Positions 45,701 to 57,834 of a stretch of DNA of 64,000 bases are shown here, piece by piece (positions within the stretch are counted from its first letter, which is position 1; the number at the start of each line of letters is the position of its first letter). The position numbers and the translations under genes are program-made. The notes below the pieces were generated by a model. It was not told the origin of the DNA and did no database searches. It saw only the letters and a program-made list of their open reading frames with translations. Source of the stretch: Papilionanthe hookeriana x Papilionanthe teres (lineage: Eukaryota; Streptophyta; Magnoliopsida; Asparagales; Orchidaceae); the NCBI GenBank assembly GCA_022702705.1, contig CM040424.1, forward strand, positions 76,759,452-76,823,451, given 5' to 3'.

Positions 45701-48700
45701 AATTAGGGGACATTCCTAATGACCAGAGAAGCACTTGGACCAATTTTGGTGATTTTTTGAATTATATTATTTTTATTATAATTATTTTGAGTTTTGGAGT
45801 GTTAATTAATTTAAAAATAAAATAAATGTTGAAAAATAGATTTTATATTTTTCAAAAATCTCTCTGATATCAAGGAAACCAGAGAATCAAATTTTGCAAT
45901 TTTCTGATTTTTCTATGATTTATAATAATTATTTTAGTGAAAATGCTAGAAAATACATTTTTTTTAATTTTAAAATTACCCTAGGGCTTTAAAATTTAAT
46001 ATCTCACTAAATAGACTTAGGAAAAATGTGGGATTTGTTCCTAAGTGATTAAAATTCAAAATGTGACATTTTGGTGAATTTTATTATTTTTGTGATTTTT
46101 ATTATTTTTTAATTATTAAAAATATTAAAATATTATTAAAAATCAACTTTTTTAGAAAATTGAAATTTTAATTTTCTTAGGTTCCCCTGATATCAGAGAG
46201 ACTCCAAAACCAATTTGGTGAATTTTTAAAAAGTATTTTAAAAGTTATGAATTTTTAAAGTTTAAAATGGCTAAGTGGCTTAATCAACCCAATTAGTGGG
46301 GCTAACCAAGTCCAATTGACCTCAAATTTTTATGGTGGATTCCTCTGATCCTAAAGGTCAGTGGAGAATTGATTTCAAGTCAATTTGATACCTGGTTAAC
46401 TCTAATTAATTAAAGACCTATTTTGGGTGTTTAAGCCGATTAGGGTTAATCCGAGTGAATTAACTCAAGTCCTATTTTTCCTAGAGTTCTCCGGTCATAA
46501 GGAACATCACCAAATATTTCTAGAATTTATTTCACAACATGCTAATTTTTGGAATTAAAATACTCAAAACAAGCAACATGCATTTGAAAAATAAATAACT
46601 TTTCACAGAGATGGCTCTCGACCTTGGAAAATTCAGGGAATGTTCCCAAGTTCGGAGGCTTCAAAAGCTCCTATGGTCTCATGCCATGGTGAATTGTATA
46701 CATGCATGGAGAATTAAATGTATGCAGAGAGTAAATAAATCATAAAAAATAAAATATTTGATGAAATTAAGTGATTTCTTTTTCACATTATTCTCCTCTG
46801 TTCACCGAGCGAGGGTATTTTTATTTTATTTTTGTGATTTTTCTACACAAAGATATGGATTTTTGAAGTTTAGGGAATTAAATAAATAAGAAAATACCCT
46901 AATTTTCTATTTATCCACGCGGCGCCGGCGAAACCTCGGCAGCTCCGAACGCACACGCGTCGCGCTCCCATTCGACGCCGCCACTCCGAGTCGGCAGCCC
47001 GGCCCCGCGGTTCTCGTACCGTCTCCCGGTCCGACGCAATCTCGCCGTCCGTGCGCGCGTGTATCGAATGGACGGCATCCGTTCATCGTCCCCAAGTGTT
47101 CTCACCCGAGAGCCGTCCACACTAAATCCCTAAGATCTCACTCGATTCTCAATGGATTTTCATGTTCTTATGCTCTCATGGATTCGTCTTCGAAGAGACG
47201 AACACATCTATACGGCTAACATGCATCGAAACTAAGGCATTCGAAATGAAGAATCTTCGAAGCTCGAGATGAAGAGTTAGCTCATACCTTGGCTCGGAGA
47301 AGTGTGGCTTCAATCCGAGAGTTGTTGCACCTTCGATTGGGTCCTGCGAAGCTCCGGATGAAGTCTCCCGGTCCAGTGAATCGTCCGGATATGATTTCGA
47401 CCAAGCCCGATCACAAAGCTTGGAGGCCGGAGCAACCGGGTGGCCTCGGAGATGGGGCTTTTGGTGGTGGACACCTTCCCCGGGTCCGGTGAAGGTGTAG
47501 AGCCAATCAATTTGGGAATTGGCTCACTGTGGAGAAGTGTCCCGGTTTTTGGGCCAAGGTTCGAGCTCAAAATCGGGCTCGACTGAAGAAATCGGGTCGG
47601 AATTCGGTGGGGATCGGGTGCTCTATGTGTAGAGAGTGATCCGGAGTGATTTTGGCAGAGTTTCCTTAAGGTTTTGTTTTCAGCCCCTCATGGCCGAGAG
47701 GGGTGGAGTTTGAATCAGAGAGGGTGGAAGGCCTCTCGCAGGGAGTTAGGGCTCGGGATCAGCTCGCTCCGGTGAGGAGAAGATCGGCCATGGTGACCAC
47801 TAGGCATGGGGCAGCTCAGCAAGTGAGAATTTCAATGTTGGCTCACATGTGAGCTCTCGGCCATGGTGTTTTCGGCGGCCCGGTGGCCGGCCGACCGTGC
47901 AATGGTCACCATCTCGGTCGGGTGGGTCGTGGCCGGGGTTTAGTGTAGTGCAATCGAGGTTCGACATGTGTAAAGGAGTTTGATTTAAATGGAATGGGAG
48001 AAGGCTCACTTTGGCTTGGTTTGGGTCAACCCACCATTTTGGGCTTGGTGCACCCTTCCAAGCTCCGATTTTGAGCTGAGGGAATCATTTAGGTCAGCCT
48101 AGAAGGAATGGTGAAGTCTCCATCCATGATGAGGTGGCTAAACATGGTTTAGTGTGTGACATGATTAAGGTAAAAAAGGGTTAAAGGAGGTTTAAGAAAG
48201 AACCCCTCTTCTTGCCATAAATGGACTAATGATAAGTCAAAGCCCTCATGGCTTCATGTGGCTTCGAGAATGGCTTGTTCATGGCTTCATTTGGCTTCGG
48301 GAAAAGGTTGATTTGTTTCATGAAAAGTGGTTTTAAGAATTTTGGATGTTTTGATGGAAATTTGTATGAAACTTGATTTGGAATAATTTGATGGTGACTT
48401 TAGGACTTAGGTAATGGATTTAATTAAATGGATGACAAATGGAGATGTCATGTGGGCTTTAGGGTAGATTTGGGCTTTTGAATTTTCAAGGAAATGGGCT
48501 TTTAAGAAGGTTTAAGGGAAGTGGGCTTTTAAGTTTAAGGATGTGTTCATGGATGGGAATTTTTGTAGAGGTTTGGGCCAAATAGTTGTTGGTTTTGGTT
48601 TAGGGATGTTTCATGAATAACTTGAAATAGATTTAAGGTGGTTTGGGTTTGAATTGGGTCGAATTCTGGCTTATTCTGGTAAATGGGCCAATGTAGGTCA

Positions 48701-49899
48701 AATTGGGCTAACTTGGGCCAATGTTGGGCTAGGGTTGAAATTGATGTAAAATAAATATTAAGAAATGTTTATGGGAATGTTTCAAAGAGGTTTTGGCTTT
48801 GGTTGGGTTTTAATTTTGAGGTTTGGGCCTATTTGGGTTAGATTTGGGTTTAGGTCAAAATCGGGCTTTTTGATTTTGGGTTGAATTTGAGTGGGGTTTG
48901 GGTCAAAATCTTGGGCAAATCATGTTAGTGTTTTGTTTATGAGGATGTTAAGGAAGGTTTAGAAAAGATTTGGGGTTAATTGGAGTTGAATTGGGTTAGT
49001 TTGGGCTAAGTTTGGGTCAATTTGGGGGTTTTGACAAAAGTAGGGTAAATTGACAAAATTGGCCCATGGTGTAGTTGGACAAAATGAAATTGGGAATATT
49101 TGGGATTTTCTGGAATTTTCTGGGAATTTTCTGAATTTTTGGATTTTTAGGCCAAGAAGGGTATTTTGGGTATTTGGAGGGTATTGGGGGGTATTTTTGG
49201 AATTTTTGGTATTTTTGGGTATGGATGATCAATTTGAGTGATGTGGAGGTGTTTGGGATTGATTTTGGAAAATTTTAGGTAATTTGGAGATTTTGCAAAA
49301 TTTGGGTAATTTCAGGGTTTGGGTAGGTTTAGTAGGTGTAGAGGTCCCTGGGGTCAAAAATTGAAAATTTGGGAAATTGAAGATTGGGTGAATTTGGGTG
49401 GGGTGAAATCATTTTGGTTGAGCCATGAAGCCATTTCAAGCCCATATGAGCCATGAAAGGACTCATTTGAGGCATTCACTATGTTGTTCCTAACCTCTTA
49501 CCAAGGGCTTAGGGGTTAAGGACCATCCATGTGAATCACCTACATGAGTCGGAGGTCAAGTTGGGTATGGGTGTGGTTTTAGGAAGTGTGTGGAAATGTA
49601 GTGTGTAAGTGTAGTGTATGTCGGCCCCTTCACTGCACTGAGCCATCCGAGAGCGTCCCAAGTGCCAAAGAGTCCTATAGGAACTCATCCTTTAAACTTC
49701 CATATTCGATTTCAACCCTCAGGTGATTAGGGGTCTATAGTCAAGTTTGTGGAGTTTGCAGGGAGTTTAGAAGTGGTTTGAATTTCTAAAAGGCGGGTCC
49801 CAATTCTAGTCCTCTAAGATAGTCAAAGGAAAAGCCTAAGGCTAGATCCTAAGCACTAAAAAGAAGAAAAGGAAGACCTCATCAAAAATGAGGTCAACA
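42702..49899 (-). repeat. 5' LTR of element B (7.2 kb)
   Basis: 7,198 bp, TG...CA bounded; minus start TGTTGACC at 49,899, end GCCGACA at 42,702. AATTT tract 44,775-45,120, GC island 46,912-47,130, degraded TATA position 47,709-47,716, G/T-rich tract 48,600-49,420, hairpin 49,875-49,895. Very similar to LTR2 in its AT-rich parts, with differences concentrated at C/G-containing triplets. Confidence 0.95.
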
Positions 49900-49905
49900 A
49901 CGACT
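49900..49905. repeat. Target site duplication of element B, right copy (ACGACT)
   Basis: Matches 22,206-22,211 exactly and directly follows the CA end of LTR3. Confidence 0.85.
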
Positions 49906-51318
49906 CCAAACTACTGTATGGCGGAAGATTTGGTGATAAAATAATAATTTAACATATTAGCATTACACAAAAATCTAACACACGCGCAGATAATTAGAGT
50001 TACAGGTAGTAGGAGAATACACCACGATTTTTTATGTGAAAATCCTAGAAAATGGAAAAAACCACAGAGCATTGCCTTGTTGAAATAATCCATTTTGGGA
50101 TGGAGAGTATCAACCTCACTCCTCTCCGAAGTTAAGAAAGATGAAATTATAAAGTTCATGTACAATAATGTTTCAACAATAATAGTTGTAACGGGTCACA
50201 AAGGCCATAGTCGATTGTTATGGAGATAATAGTCTACTGTGAATGTTGTAGATGGTGGTTACAGTGCCAGCTTGTCAAAGATATCATATTCGAAAACCAT
50301 GATAGTACTTGGTTATATAGACTATATATGGTCGCTTTAGTAGTATCGATTGACCATATAGGCCATAACAGAGAGCTAAACTAACTTTTTGTGGCCTTGG
50401 AGGTTAGAGTTGGGAGCCACGTGAGCTGAGTTGTGTAGATTGTAGTTGGTCACATAGGCTATAAAGAGGAAATGTAGTAACATTTATGGGTCATAGATAC
50501 AAAAGTTGAGAGCTGCATGAGAAGTGATAACGTCTACAGGTCATAGAGGTCGAAGTATGAAGTTGCATGAACTATGAAACACATAGGTTCTAGTTGGTTA
50601 TATAAGTCGTAATGTTTAGTTGAAGTAACATCCGTTGAAACCTAATGCTAGAGTTAGTAGCTGCATGACCCGTGATAACTTCTGTAGGCCACAAAGCCTG
50701 GAGTTAGGATTTGCATGAGCTGTGCACTACATAAATCATAATTAGTCATATGGGCCTTAGTGGTAGGCTGCAATGAGAGAGCTTCAGAAATCAGAGAAAG
50801 TCATTGTATCTTAAGTACGTCAGTTGCAAGCAGTTTTTTGGGGTACACTGTTACATCTTCTCTAGGAGGTGTCATTGTACCGTCTGTGAGGCACATCATT
50901 GCACCATATTCATGGTGTGTTGTTATGTTGCCTTTGGGGTGCGTGGTTGCTCCACAACGTATATTAGGATTCCACAAAGAACGTCATGATTCCGTAAGAG
51001 GCTTCATTACGATGAGCATGGGGTAATCGACGGTAATCCACGACGAGCGATAAGCAGCAGTCGGCTGTTGTAGGAGGTCTAGTTCATAGGACCTTTGTTA
51101 TGGGACACTAGACCTCAACTCATTCTCTTATATGTCTCAGGCTTTCTTCAATTCAAGGTCTCATTACTCTTCTATGAAAAGGGTAGGAATTATATTTATA
51201 GAGTATGGGAGAAAACTCCCTGTAAATAAGAAATGAATCCATATAATTCCATCGGAAGGTCTGAAGAGATTTCGTTAATCAAACGACATTTTGTGGACAT
51301 TTTATTATTTAATGATGG
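49906..51318. repeat. Dispersed repeat family D, copy 2 (left part, before element C)
   Basis: 50,175-51,318 aligns with the reverse complement of 59,880-60,843: for example aataatagttgtaacgg-tcacaaagg at 50,175 and in reverse near 60,820-60,843, and gtacgtcagttgcaagcag near 50,815. It contains degenerate repeats of about 115-125 bp built on 'ggtcatagaggtcgaag...gttgcatgaactatgaa' (50,350-50,760). A TATA-like ctataaatat on the minus strand lies near 51,198. 49,950-50,165 read in minus has gtggttttttcc...ttttcacataaaaaatcgtggtgt, similar to the R/U5 sequence of some plant Copia LTRs, so D may be an LTR. No coding sequence. Confidence 0.6.
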
Positions 51319-51613
51319 TGTTGTGCAATTCAGGGCGAACAAAACGCAAATCCAGAAGAATAACACAGAGATTTAACGAGGTTCGGCAAAGATGCCTACA
51401 TCCTCGGGAGCAGAGCGGCAAATTCACTATTTCAGAGGAGTTACAAGTTCGGTTCAAATCATACCCATGGGGTTGCACCTCTATTTATAGATAAAACCAC
51501 CCATAGATAAATTACAAACTCGCCCTCGCTCCCCCTCAACCCACTAACTATGAAGAGACACATCTCTTCACCAAGAGACTCCATCTACCGGTATATGAGC
51601 CACATACCTGACA
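51319..51613 (-). repeat. 3' LTR of element C
   Basis: 295 bp, tgttgtgcaattcagggcg ... atacctgaca in plus. It contains ctatttatagataaaacc, giving TATCTATAAATAG (TATA-like) on the minus strand. Confidence 0.93.
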
Positions 51614-52139
51614 AATCTCCACCTTGGAGAATATTCAGCCCCTTAGGAGAAATACACATGGAGTTTCTTAAACCAAGTGGGTTGAGCAACCAAGCCAACT
51701 AGCAACACACATGCTAACATTCAACAAGTTCAAGTCACCCAAGAACTTGTTGAGAATACCTGGCTTGGTCAACCGTGCCATCTAGCACCCAAAGCACCTT
51801 CCTGTTCGCACAAAATTCAGCTGAACTACTGCAAACACCTTGCCCGAAGCCTTTTCCTGTTCACGTCAACGCCTCAGCCGAACTCCACCTGTCGCAACTC
51901 CTCCTGCGACGAACTTGCGAACTGTGCTTTATCTCGGTCGCGATTGACCTGTCGCGATCCACATGTTGCAAAATCACTTGCAGCAAACCTGTGAACACCA
52001 GCTGTCGAACATCACCTATAGCAGTTTCACTTGGCGCAACTCATGCGACAAACTTGCAAATTCTGCTGTAATTGCACATGCTGCAACTCCTCGTGAGACA
52101 AACCTGCAAGCTCCGCTGCAACTGCACATGCCGCAACTC

Positions 52140-52350
52140 CTCGCGCGACAAACCTGACGAATTTCGCTGGCTACACATGTCGCAAATCCTCATGCGACAA
52201 ACTGACGAATTTTGCTGGCTCCACATGTCGCAAATCCCCATGCGACAAACTGACGAATTTCGCTGGCTCCACATGTCACAAATCATCATGCGACAAACTG
52301 ACAAATTTCGCTGGCTCCACTTGTCGTAAATCCCCATGCGACAAATTGTC
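52140..52350. repeat. 48-bp tandem repeat inside element C
   Basis: At least four units of 48 bp (starts near 52,156, 52,204, 52,252, 52,300) with the core gctggctccacatgtcgcaaat. The unit length is a multiple of three, so both strands show repetitive open frames. I do not call these genes. Confidence 0.85.
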
Positions 52351-53632
52351 TCTCGCCAAACCGCGAAACTGTACCTCGCCAAACCACGAAACTGTACCTC
52401 ATCAAACAGCGAACTGTCGCGCCTGCTCCGCCTCCTCTGCTCGCGCGGAACTTGTGGAAGCCTGTTGTATTCGCCGAACTGTTCCTGCTCGCCGCTCTCG
52501 ATCGAAATGCCGAAGTGTTCCTCCGATCTGTTCTTGCGAGCCAATTGCGATTTGCGAATGCTTCCCTCGCCGAACTCCTCGGCAAACTTCTCTGCGCTTG
52601 CTGAATTCCTCAGTTAAATTTTTAAACTTGCTAGCAAATTTCAGGGATCCCTTGCCAAAAATTAAATTTTAGCTTCCCTTTCAAGCCTCTTTTCTTTCAG
52701 CAAAGTCTTCCTTGCGAAAAATTTCATTTTCTACAAGAATTATTAATTAAATTCTTTAATTAAGATTTCCAAAAGGTAAATCTTCCTTTCTCGTCTCTTC
52801 CAGCAACAACAAAGATTTCTTTAATTTAATTTATCTTAATTAAGGATTTTACTTAATTAATTTCCTTCTCTTCAGGAATTGCCTCTTCTGCCTTTCTCCT
52901 CCGCGTTCAACGGCTGATTTCCTTTCTTGCCTTTGCCTTCTCCCAAGGAATATTCCCTCTAGTAGATTCCCCGATCCTGCATTTCTTCTCCGCCTCCAGA
53001 AAGACGTCAGGATTCCTTCTCCCGGGCCGAACCGAATTCCCGAGCGCATCCTCGCTCCCCGTCCGCTCGAATGCTAGATGACCGGAGATCGCCGCTCCGC
53101 CTCGCGCGACCGTTCTTCCCTACGGGGAGGAGTATATTCCTTGATTCCGCGACCAAAGCCTCGCCTTTTCGTTCGCGATTCTTCCCCGGGCCGCCCTCGC
53201 TGCACTCGCGAACTCGTGCCGCCGAACCCCGCTCTTCCTATGCCGAATCGCACGCCTTCTTCCCGGATCGCGAACTACTAACGCGAACTCCTCTCGCGAC
53301 GATCCACGCAGCCAGCCAGCCGACGCTTCGCGAACTCCCGCCGCAAACCGCTCCTCGATCGCGACGAACCGCCGGCCCGCGACGAACCTCGGAGTGGCCT
53401 CGCCGCGAACTTCCACTCGCTAACAACCATCGAACCTCGCTCCTCGTTCGGATCCTCTGTAAACTTCCGAACCTGCTCTTCTGGAACCAAATTCTCCTGG
53501 TTCCCTTCCCGCGAGCCTCCTGTCCGGATCTGGAATTTCTATCGTGGCGGAACCGAACTCCCTCCTCTGCCGCGAACCATATCTCAAAAAAACTTCTTCT
53601 TCCTTGCATCGATCACCTCCGCCTTAGAACCA
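52350..53632. other. Non-coding C-rich interior of element C
   Basis: Open frames of up to 189 codons in plus (53,071-53,640) arise from C-rich, T/A-poor sequence. Several frames on both strands are open at once and none has a recognisable domain. The AT-rich part 52,620-52,870 has no ORF. Confidence 0.6.
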
Positions 53633-53645
53633 GTCTCTGATACCA
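53633..53645 (-). promoter_or_regulatory. Primer-binding site of element C (tRNA-iMet type)
   Basis: Minus strand TGGTATCAGAGAC. The canonical plant LTR-element site begins TGGTATCAGAGC, so one position differs near its end. Confidence 0.88.
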
Positions 53646-53647
53646 AT

Positions 53648-53942
53648 TGTTGTGCAATTCAGGGCGAACAAAATGCAAATCCAGAAGAATAACATAGAGA
53701 TTTAACGAGGTTCGGCAAAGATGCCTACATCCTCGGGAGCAGAGCGGCAAATTCACTATTTCAGAGAAGTTACAAGTTCGGTTCAAATCATACCCATGGG
53801 GTTGCACCTCTATTTATATATAAAACCACCCATAGATAAATTACAAACTCGCCCTCGCTCCCCCTCAACCCACTAACTATGAAGAGACACATCTCTTCAC
53901 CAAGAGACTCCATCTACCGGTATATGAGCCACATATCTAACA
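53648..53942 (-). repeat. 5' LTR of element C
   Basis: 295 bp, same boundaries as the left LTR. Adjacent inside is the initiator-Met-type primer-binding site. Confidence 0.93.
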
Positions 53943-53947
53943 TATGG

Positions 53948-54130
53948 TGTAATTGAGTGATCTTGCACTTGTTGGAATCATCTTGTCTGAAAGCTCAATT
54001 GGACTACAAGCTTGTCAGATTTGGAACTCGTTTGACTTTTCAATTGTGCGCTAAAAGCTTCAAAAATTGGTTTAACTGCTTGATTTAGGTCGGATTTGAC
54101 TCAAAGAATTCTCTTTGTAATCTTGCTAAG
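53948..54130. repeat. Dispersed repeat family D, copy 2 (right part, after element C)
   Basis: Continues copy 2 across the element C insertion: the aagcttgtcagattt and gtttgactttt blocks resemble the reverse complement of 59,650-59,870. Confidence 0.5.
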
Positions 54131-55867
54131 ATCATACTTCTCGGATCATTTTAGTTGATGTTTAAACGTTACTTGCTCAATAAACTCCATCGAGATTCTT
54201 ATCACGTCTCTTTATCTATGTCGGATGACGAAAATTTGTTTATGTCGTATCAAATACTTAAATCTTTCATATCGCATAAAAGTGAAATACACCCTCTTAT
54301 GTATGGATTCATGACACCAAATCATGATAAATATAAATATGAAAATTTATGCATAGGATATATATAAAAAACATTAAAATTGTTTGGTATGTATATAAAT
54401 TTATCTTTAGTTTATTGAAATAAATGAATATTTCCATACTCACATTAATGCATCTTAATGCACACCAAATAACTCTTGGGGTTAGAAATAAAGCCTTAAA
54501 TGTTAACGACTACCACACACTATTTCACATATTTGCATAACAACAAAAAACAATGAATTGTGAAGTCCTCCATTACTTCTTCTTTTAGAACATTCAACCC
54601 ATTAATTCTTTACTATAACTATTTCAACTACCTTTAAATTTTTTTTTTTTTTTTGGAAAATATCAAATTAAATGCATTAATAAATAATCTACAAAGGCTA
54701 AATCCTTATTAACTCATATTTTTTCTTTTTTATTTTTATTTATTTTAGTCATTTTGTTTCTAAATAATTTTTAAGGCATTTATTTAATTTAATGTTATAC
54801 TTTTATCCTAAATCAATATAAATTTAATTCGATTTATTTCAATTTTATAATATTCTAAACCTTAAATAAATCAAAAAAAATTGTTTTGGATAAAATGTCA
54901 ATTCAAAATTAAATTAAATCAAATCAATCATTTTCATGGATTTAACTTTTTATTTTCAAATTTTTTCCTTTTTTTCATATTTGGTAATTCTAATTGGGCC
55001 TTTAGTGGAACTTCTCCGAAAGCAAAGACAAATAAGTTGCATTGTTTTGGGCCCATTAAACTTACCCATATTTGCATAAAGACCACCAAATTTATATGTA
55101 TTTTACATATCTACTGCCCAAATCTTTTATACTACATAAAAATGGGACAATTTTAAAATGAAACGGACACATTTTTTGATAGATAGGATTGAGATATATG
55201 TAAAATTTAAAATTTAGATGGTAGATGTATAAATATATGGATGTTTAAGGGTATGTATGCAAAAGTTCCTAAGAAAAAGTAGGCAAGGCTCCTATCTTGT
55301 AATTAAAGGCACATGCACCACTATAAAGGCAACATCATTACATGTAAATGGAAGATAATATAATTGATGTTAAAAAGTTAGGAGTATTATATTATCAAGC
55401 ATCCAAACTTTGAATATAATGTTTTAGTCGCTCTTTGTTTCATTTCGGACACCTTATTTTAGCGACTGGTGAAGACACTGAGAGAAAGTTTTGACTAAGT
55501 TTAAAATTTCAATGATTAATATATTATATTCAAATTTCGAGAACCACCTTCACTTTTCACCTACAGAGGGTAGAATTTCATTATCTTAAATTTAGGGCTA
55601 CCAAGGTTTCCTTGAACGATGCAATTCACAGATTACTGACAAGAGGGTCTCTGGTCAGGTTGGGTCAACTATCTTACGACCAGATAGACTTAGAGTCATA
55701 ATAACTTGGGATGATAGATCTATGTTATCCTAACTCATCTATCATTCTTTGATTATGATTATTCTAACCCCTCCCTATTTGAGTCGTCGCTCATTTGACC
55801 CTTCAGAAATGTCATCTCTTAGGCCTCTATTGAGAAAATATTGCTTAACAACTTTTTTGGATTATTT

Positions 55868-55908
55868 ATATATATATATGTGTGTGGATGTATACATACA
55901 TACATACA

Positions 55909-55944
<36 letters not shown>

Positions 55945-55949
55945 TATAT

Positions 55950-56020
<71 letters not shown>
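55868..56020. repeat. (TACA)n/(TA)n compound microsatellite
   Basis: Runs of tacatacataca (55,893-55,935), then alternating TA (55,936-56,020) with a short TACA interruption near 55,952-55,963. A 108-codon Tyr/Ile-rich open frame across it is an artefact. Confidence 0.97.
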
Positions 56021-56022
<2 letters not shown>

Positions 56023-56480
56023 CCAGTAGAGAATTATTTTTAATTATTTATTTTTACTCTCACAAAATAAGTTAAAAATTATAACAAATATAAAGGTCCA
56101 CTTTTCCATATTTTATTGCTTAAGCAAACTTGCAATTATTAGCATTACACAAATGATGGATTTTGATGTTATTTATTCTTCACAATGAATAATGATGGGT
56201 GGGATTTTTTTATGGTTGACATGATTTAAATATGATGAATTAATTATTTTTTTAGTATTTAATTTTATATAATTAAAGATTGGCATTAATATTTTAATTT
56301 CATAAATATGTTGATTTTTTTTTATATAAAAACTAATTTTAGTTTTTTTATATTTAAAATAAGTGAAACAAAATCATCATTTTACTATTTTTATATGGAA
56401 GCAATCTAAGTGATGTTAATTACTTAATTAGAAGTTAGATTAATTATTTAATTAGAAGTTAGATTAATCATAGTGGTTTT

Positions 56481-56482
<2 letters not shown>

Positions 56483-56519
<37 letters not shown>
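56483..56519. repeat. (TA)n microsatellite
   Basis: About 18 TA dinucleotides. Confidence 0.95.
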
Positions 56520-56523
<4 letters not shown>

Positions 56524-57540
56524 TCTGATATTTCATTAATGGAAAATTTTAAACCTTTATTAATGTCTGATATTTCACATTCCTTCTTGTGCAACCTTCC
56601 CAACCTCTATTAGTTTCATTTTAAGGGCAATAGGAGTGGACCCCCTTCAAATACGAGGAAATCATGTGCGAGTAAAAACAACTCTGTCCTTCTCCCATAT
56701 GGACTGAGTCGGTAGGCGTGCGGCATTTGTCGTGCTCACATGAGCATAGCGCCCCCTTGCTGAGCTTAGGTTCCCCCGTGTCCTCTTACTTCCTGCATCA
56801 AGGCGTATCTGCAAGAAAGCGTCCTGCTTTACATCACATTTCTTTTTAAGGATTTTGAATGTATGAACAACCGTAAATGATAGCTCTCAAATGTTTCTTA
56901 GAATGAACTCAACTGTATTAGAAACTAATCAAAAGTTAAGATTCCATTACATTTGTAGAGTAAAAAATTAAAAGACTCAAAATATTCCTCGTTCACTATT
57001 TATATTTTAATTACACGTTTTTAATTATTCCGAGATATTTTTATGATTCAATTAGAAATTATTAAATGGTAAGATTGAGATATTAGGATATTAATTATAA
57101 TTTCTCCTTTTAATGAGTATTCACAGTGCTAATGAAGTCATAATTAAATCTCTTTAAATTATCAAGGTTTGTAACATTAGACTACTTTAAAGTGTAATAA
57201 AATATTTAATTATGTGAATTACACTGAGGCAATTATACATGCGTAACTCCCTCCCCGAAACTTATTTTTTATCATATGCATCTCACTAAAAAATTGCGAG
57301 AAAAGAGAACATAACATGCTATAACAAGGAATGTGACATCAAATAATTTAGCATGACAAACAATAACGCATGAAGATCGACAAGTTTGAAAAACAACATT
57401 TCAGAAGAGACCAGTAGACATTAAAGAATATACACAAACGTTGTTAGCATCAATTTTTAATGTCACGTGTATAGAATGTCCACCTGAGTTACTTTAGACT
57501 ATTTACTATTCATAGCGTCCCGCAGCTCAAGACATCCATC

Positions 57541-57830
57541 TAGACCTCCTGATACGTGTTTGGGACACGAAATCAGGTCTGCGATAATTCAACCTTCCCG
57601 AAATGTTCACTCTCAAGTGGCATCAGTCTCGACATGCGATATGTCGGTTGTCTGTTTTTATTTTTAAACACCATGCACCATCCGTTTGGAAGTTGCACAT
57701 CATCATCGGATCCTCCCGCTCTCAAAAGGAGCAATGACCAACTTGCATAAGTTTTGGAGAGAATCAAGATTTTGGACTAGTTTACATACGCACTTGTTTA
57801 GGGTGCCCGTCGAAGAATTTGTTTGGATGG
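57541..57830. other. Intergenic sequence, nothing recognised
   Basis: Mixed composition with two short overlapping open frames on opposite strands (57,556-57,767). No domain, start context or splice structure supports a gene. Confidence 0.5.
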
Positions 57831-57834
57831 CCTC

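Larger units (their letters stand above)
22212..49899 (-). mobile_element. Element B: complete Ogre/Tat-like Ty3/gypsy LTR retrotransposon, 27.7 kb
   Basis: Seen: LTRs at 22,212-29,413 and 42,702-49,899, a 13.3 kb internal region, primer-binding site next to the right LTR, and ORF1, gag, PR, RT, RH, aRH, IN, AlkB-like ORF and tandem repeats in order on the minus strand. The flanks are acgact at 22,206-22,211 and acgact at 49,900-49,905, a 5-6 bp target site duplication, so both ends are original. The two LTRs share indels that LTR1 lacks (27 bp near 24,630 and 45,130; absence of about 170 bp near 28,530 and 49,020), which pairs them as one insertion. Intact structure and closely similar LTRs suggest a younger age than the surrounding repeats. 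Confidence 0.96.
51319..53942 (-). mobile_element. Element C: non-autonomous Copia-type LTR element (2.6 kb, no coding capacity)
   Basis: Two 295-bp LTRs (51,319-51,613 and 53,648-53,942) differing at only a handful of positions, TG...CA bounded. Minus strand: the primer-binding site TGGTATCAGAGAC (reverse complement of 53,633-53,645) lies two bases inside the right LTR and matches the initiator-Met tRNA site of plant elements. The purine tract aaggtggagatt precedes the left LTR, a Copia-like arrangement. Flanks are gatgg (51,314-51,318) and tatgg (53,943-53,947), a slightly mutated target duplication. The 2 kb interior has no gag or pol, only repeats and C-rich sequence, so mobility must depend on an autonomous relative. 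Confidence 0.93.
54131..57540. other. AT-rich intergenic region
   Basis: No supported gene. It contains poly-A/T runs and scattered microsatellites (listed separately). 56,600-56,830 is an isolated GC-richer patch. Open frames are short and low-complexity. Confidence 0.7.

Noticed and set aside
12248..49899. RIP-like or deamination decay as the cause of A/B differences
   Set aside because: The differences include indels and gains of CpG at CAG/CTG sites, not the C-to-T/G-to-A bias that deamination would give.
53071..53640. 189-codon plus-strand frame in element C
   Set aside because: Several overlapping frames on both strands are open because of C-rich sequence; the element's transcription direction is minus and no domain is recognisable.
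55749..56075. 108-codon plus-strand frame
   Set aside because: Mostly Tyr/Ile/His from a (TACA)n/(TA)n microsatellite.
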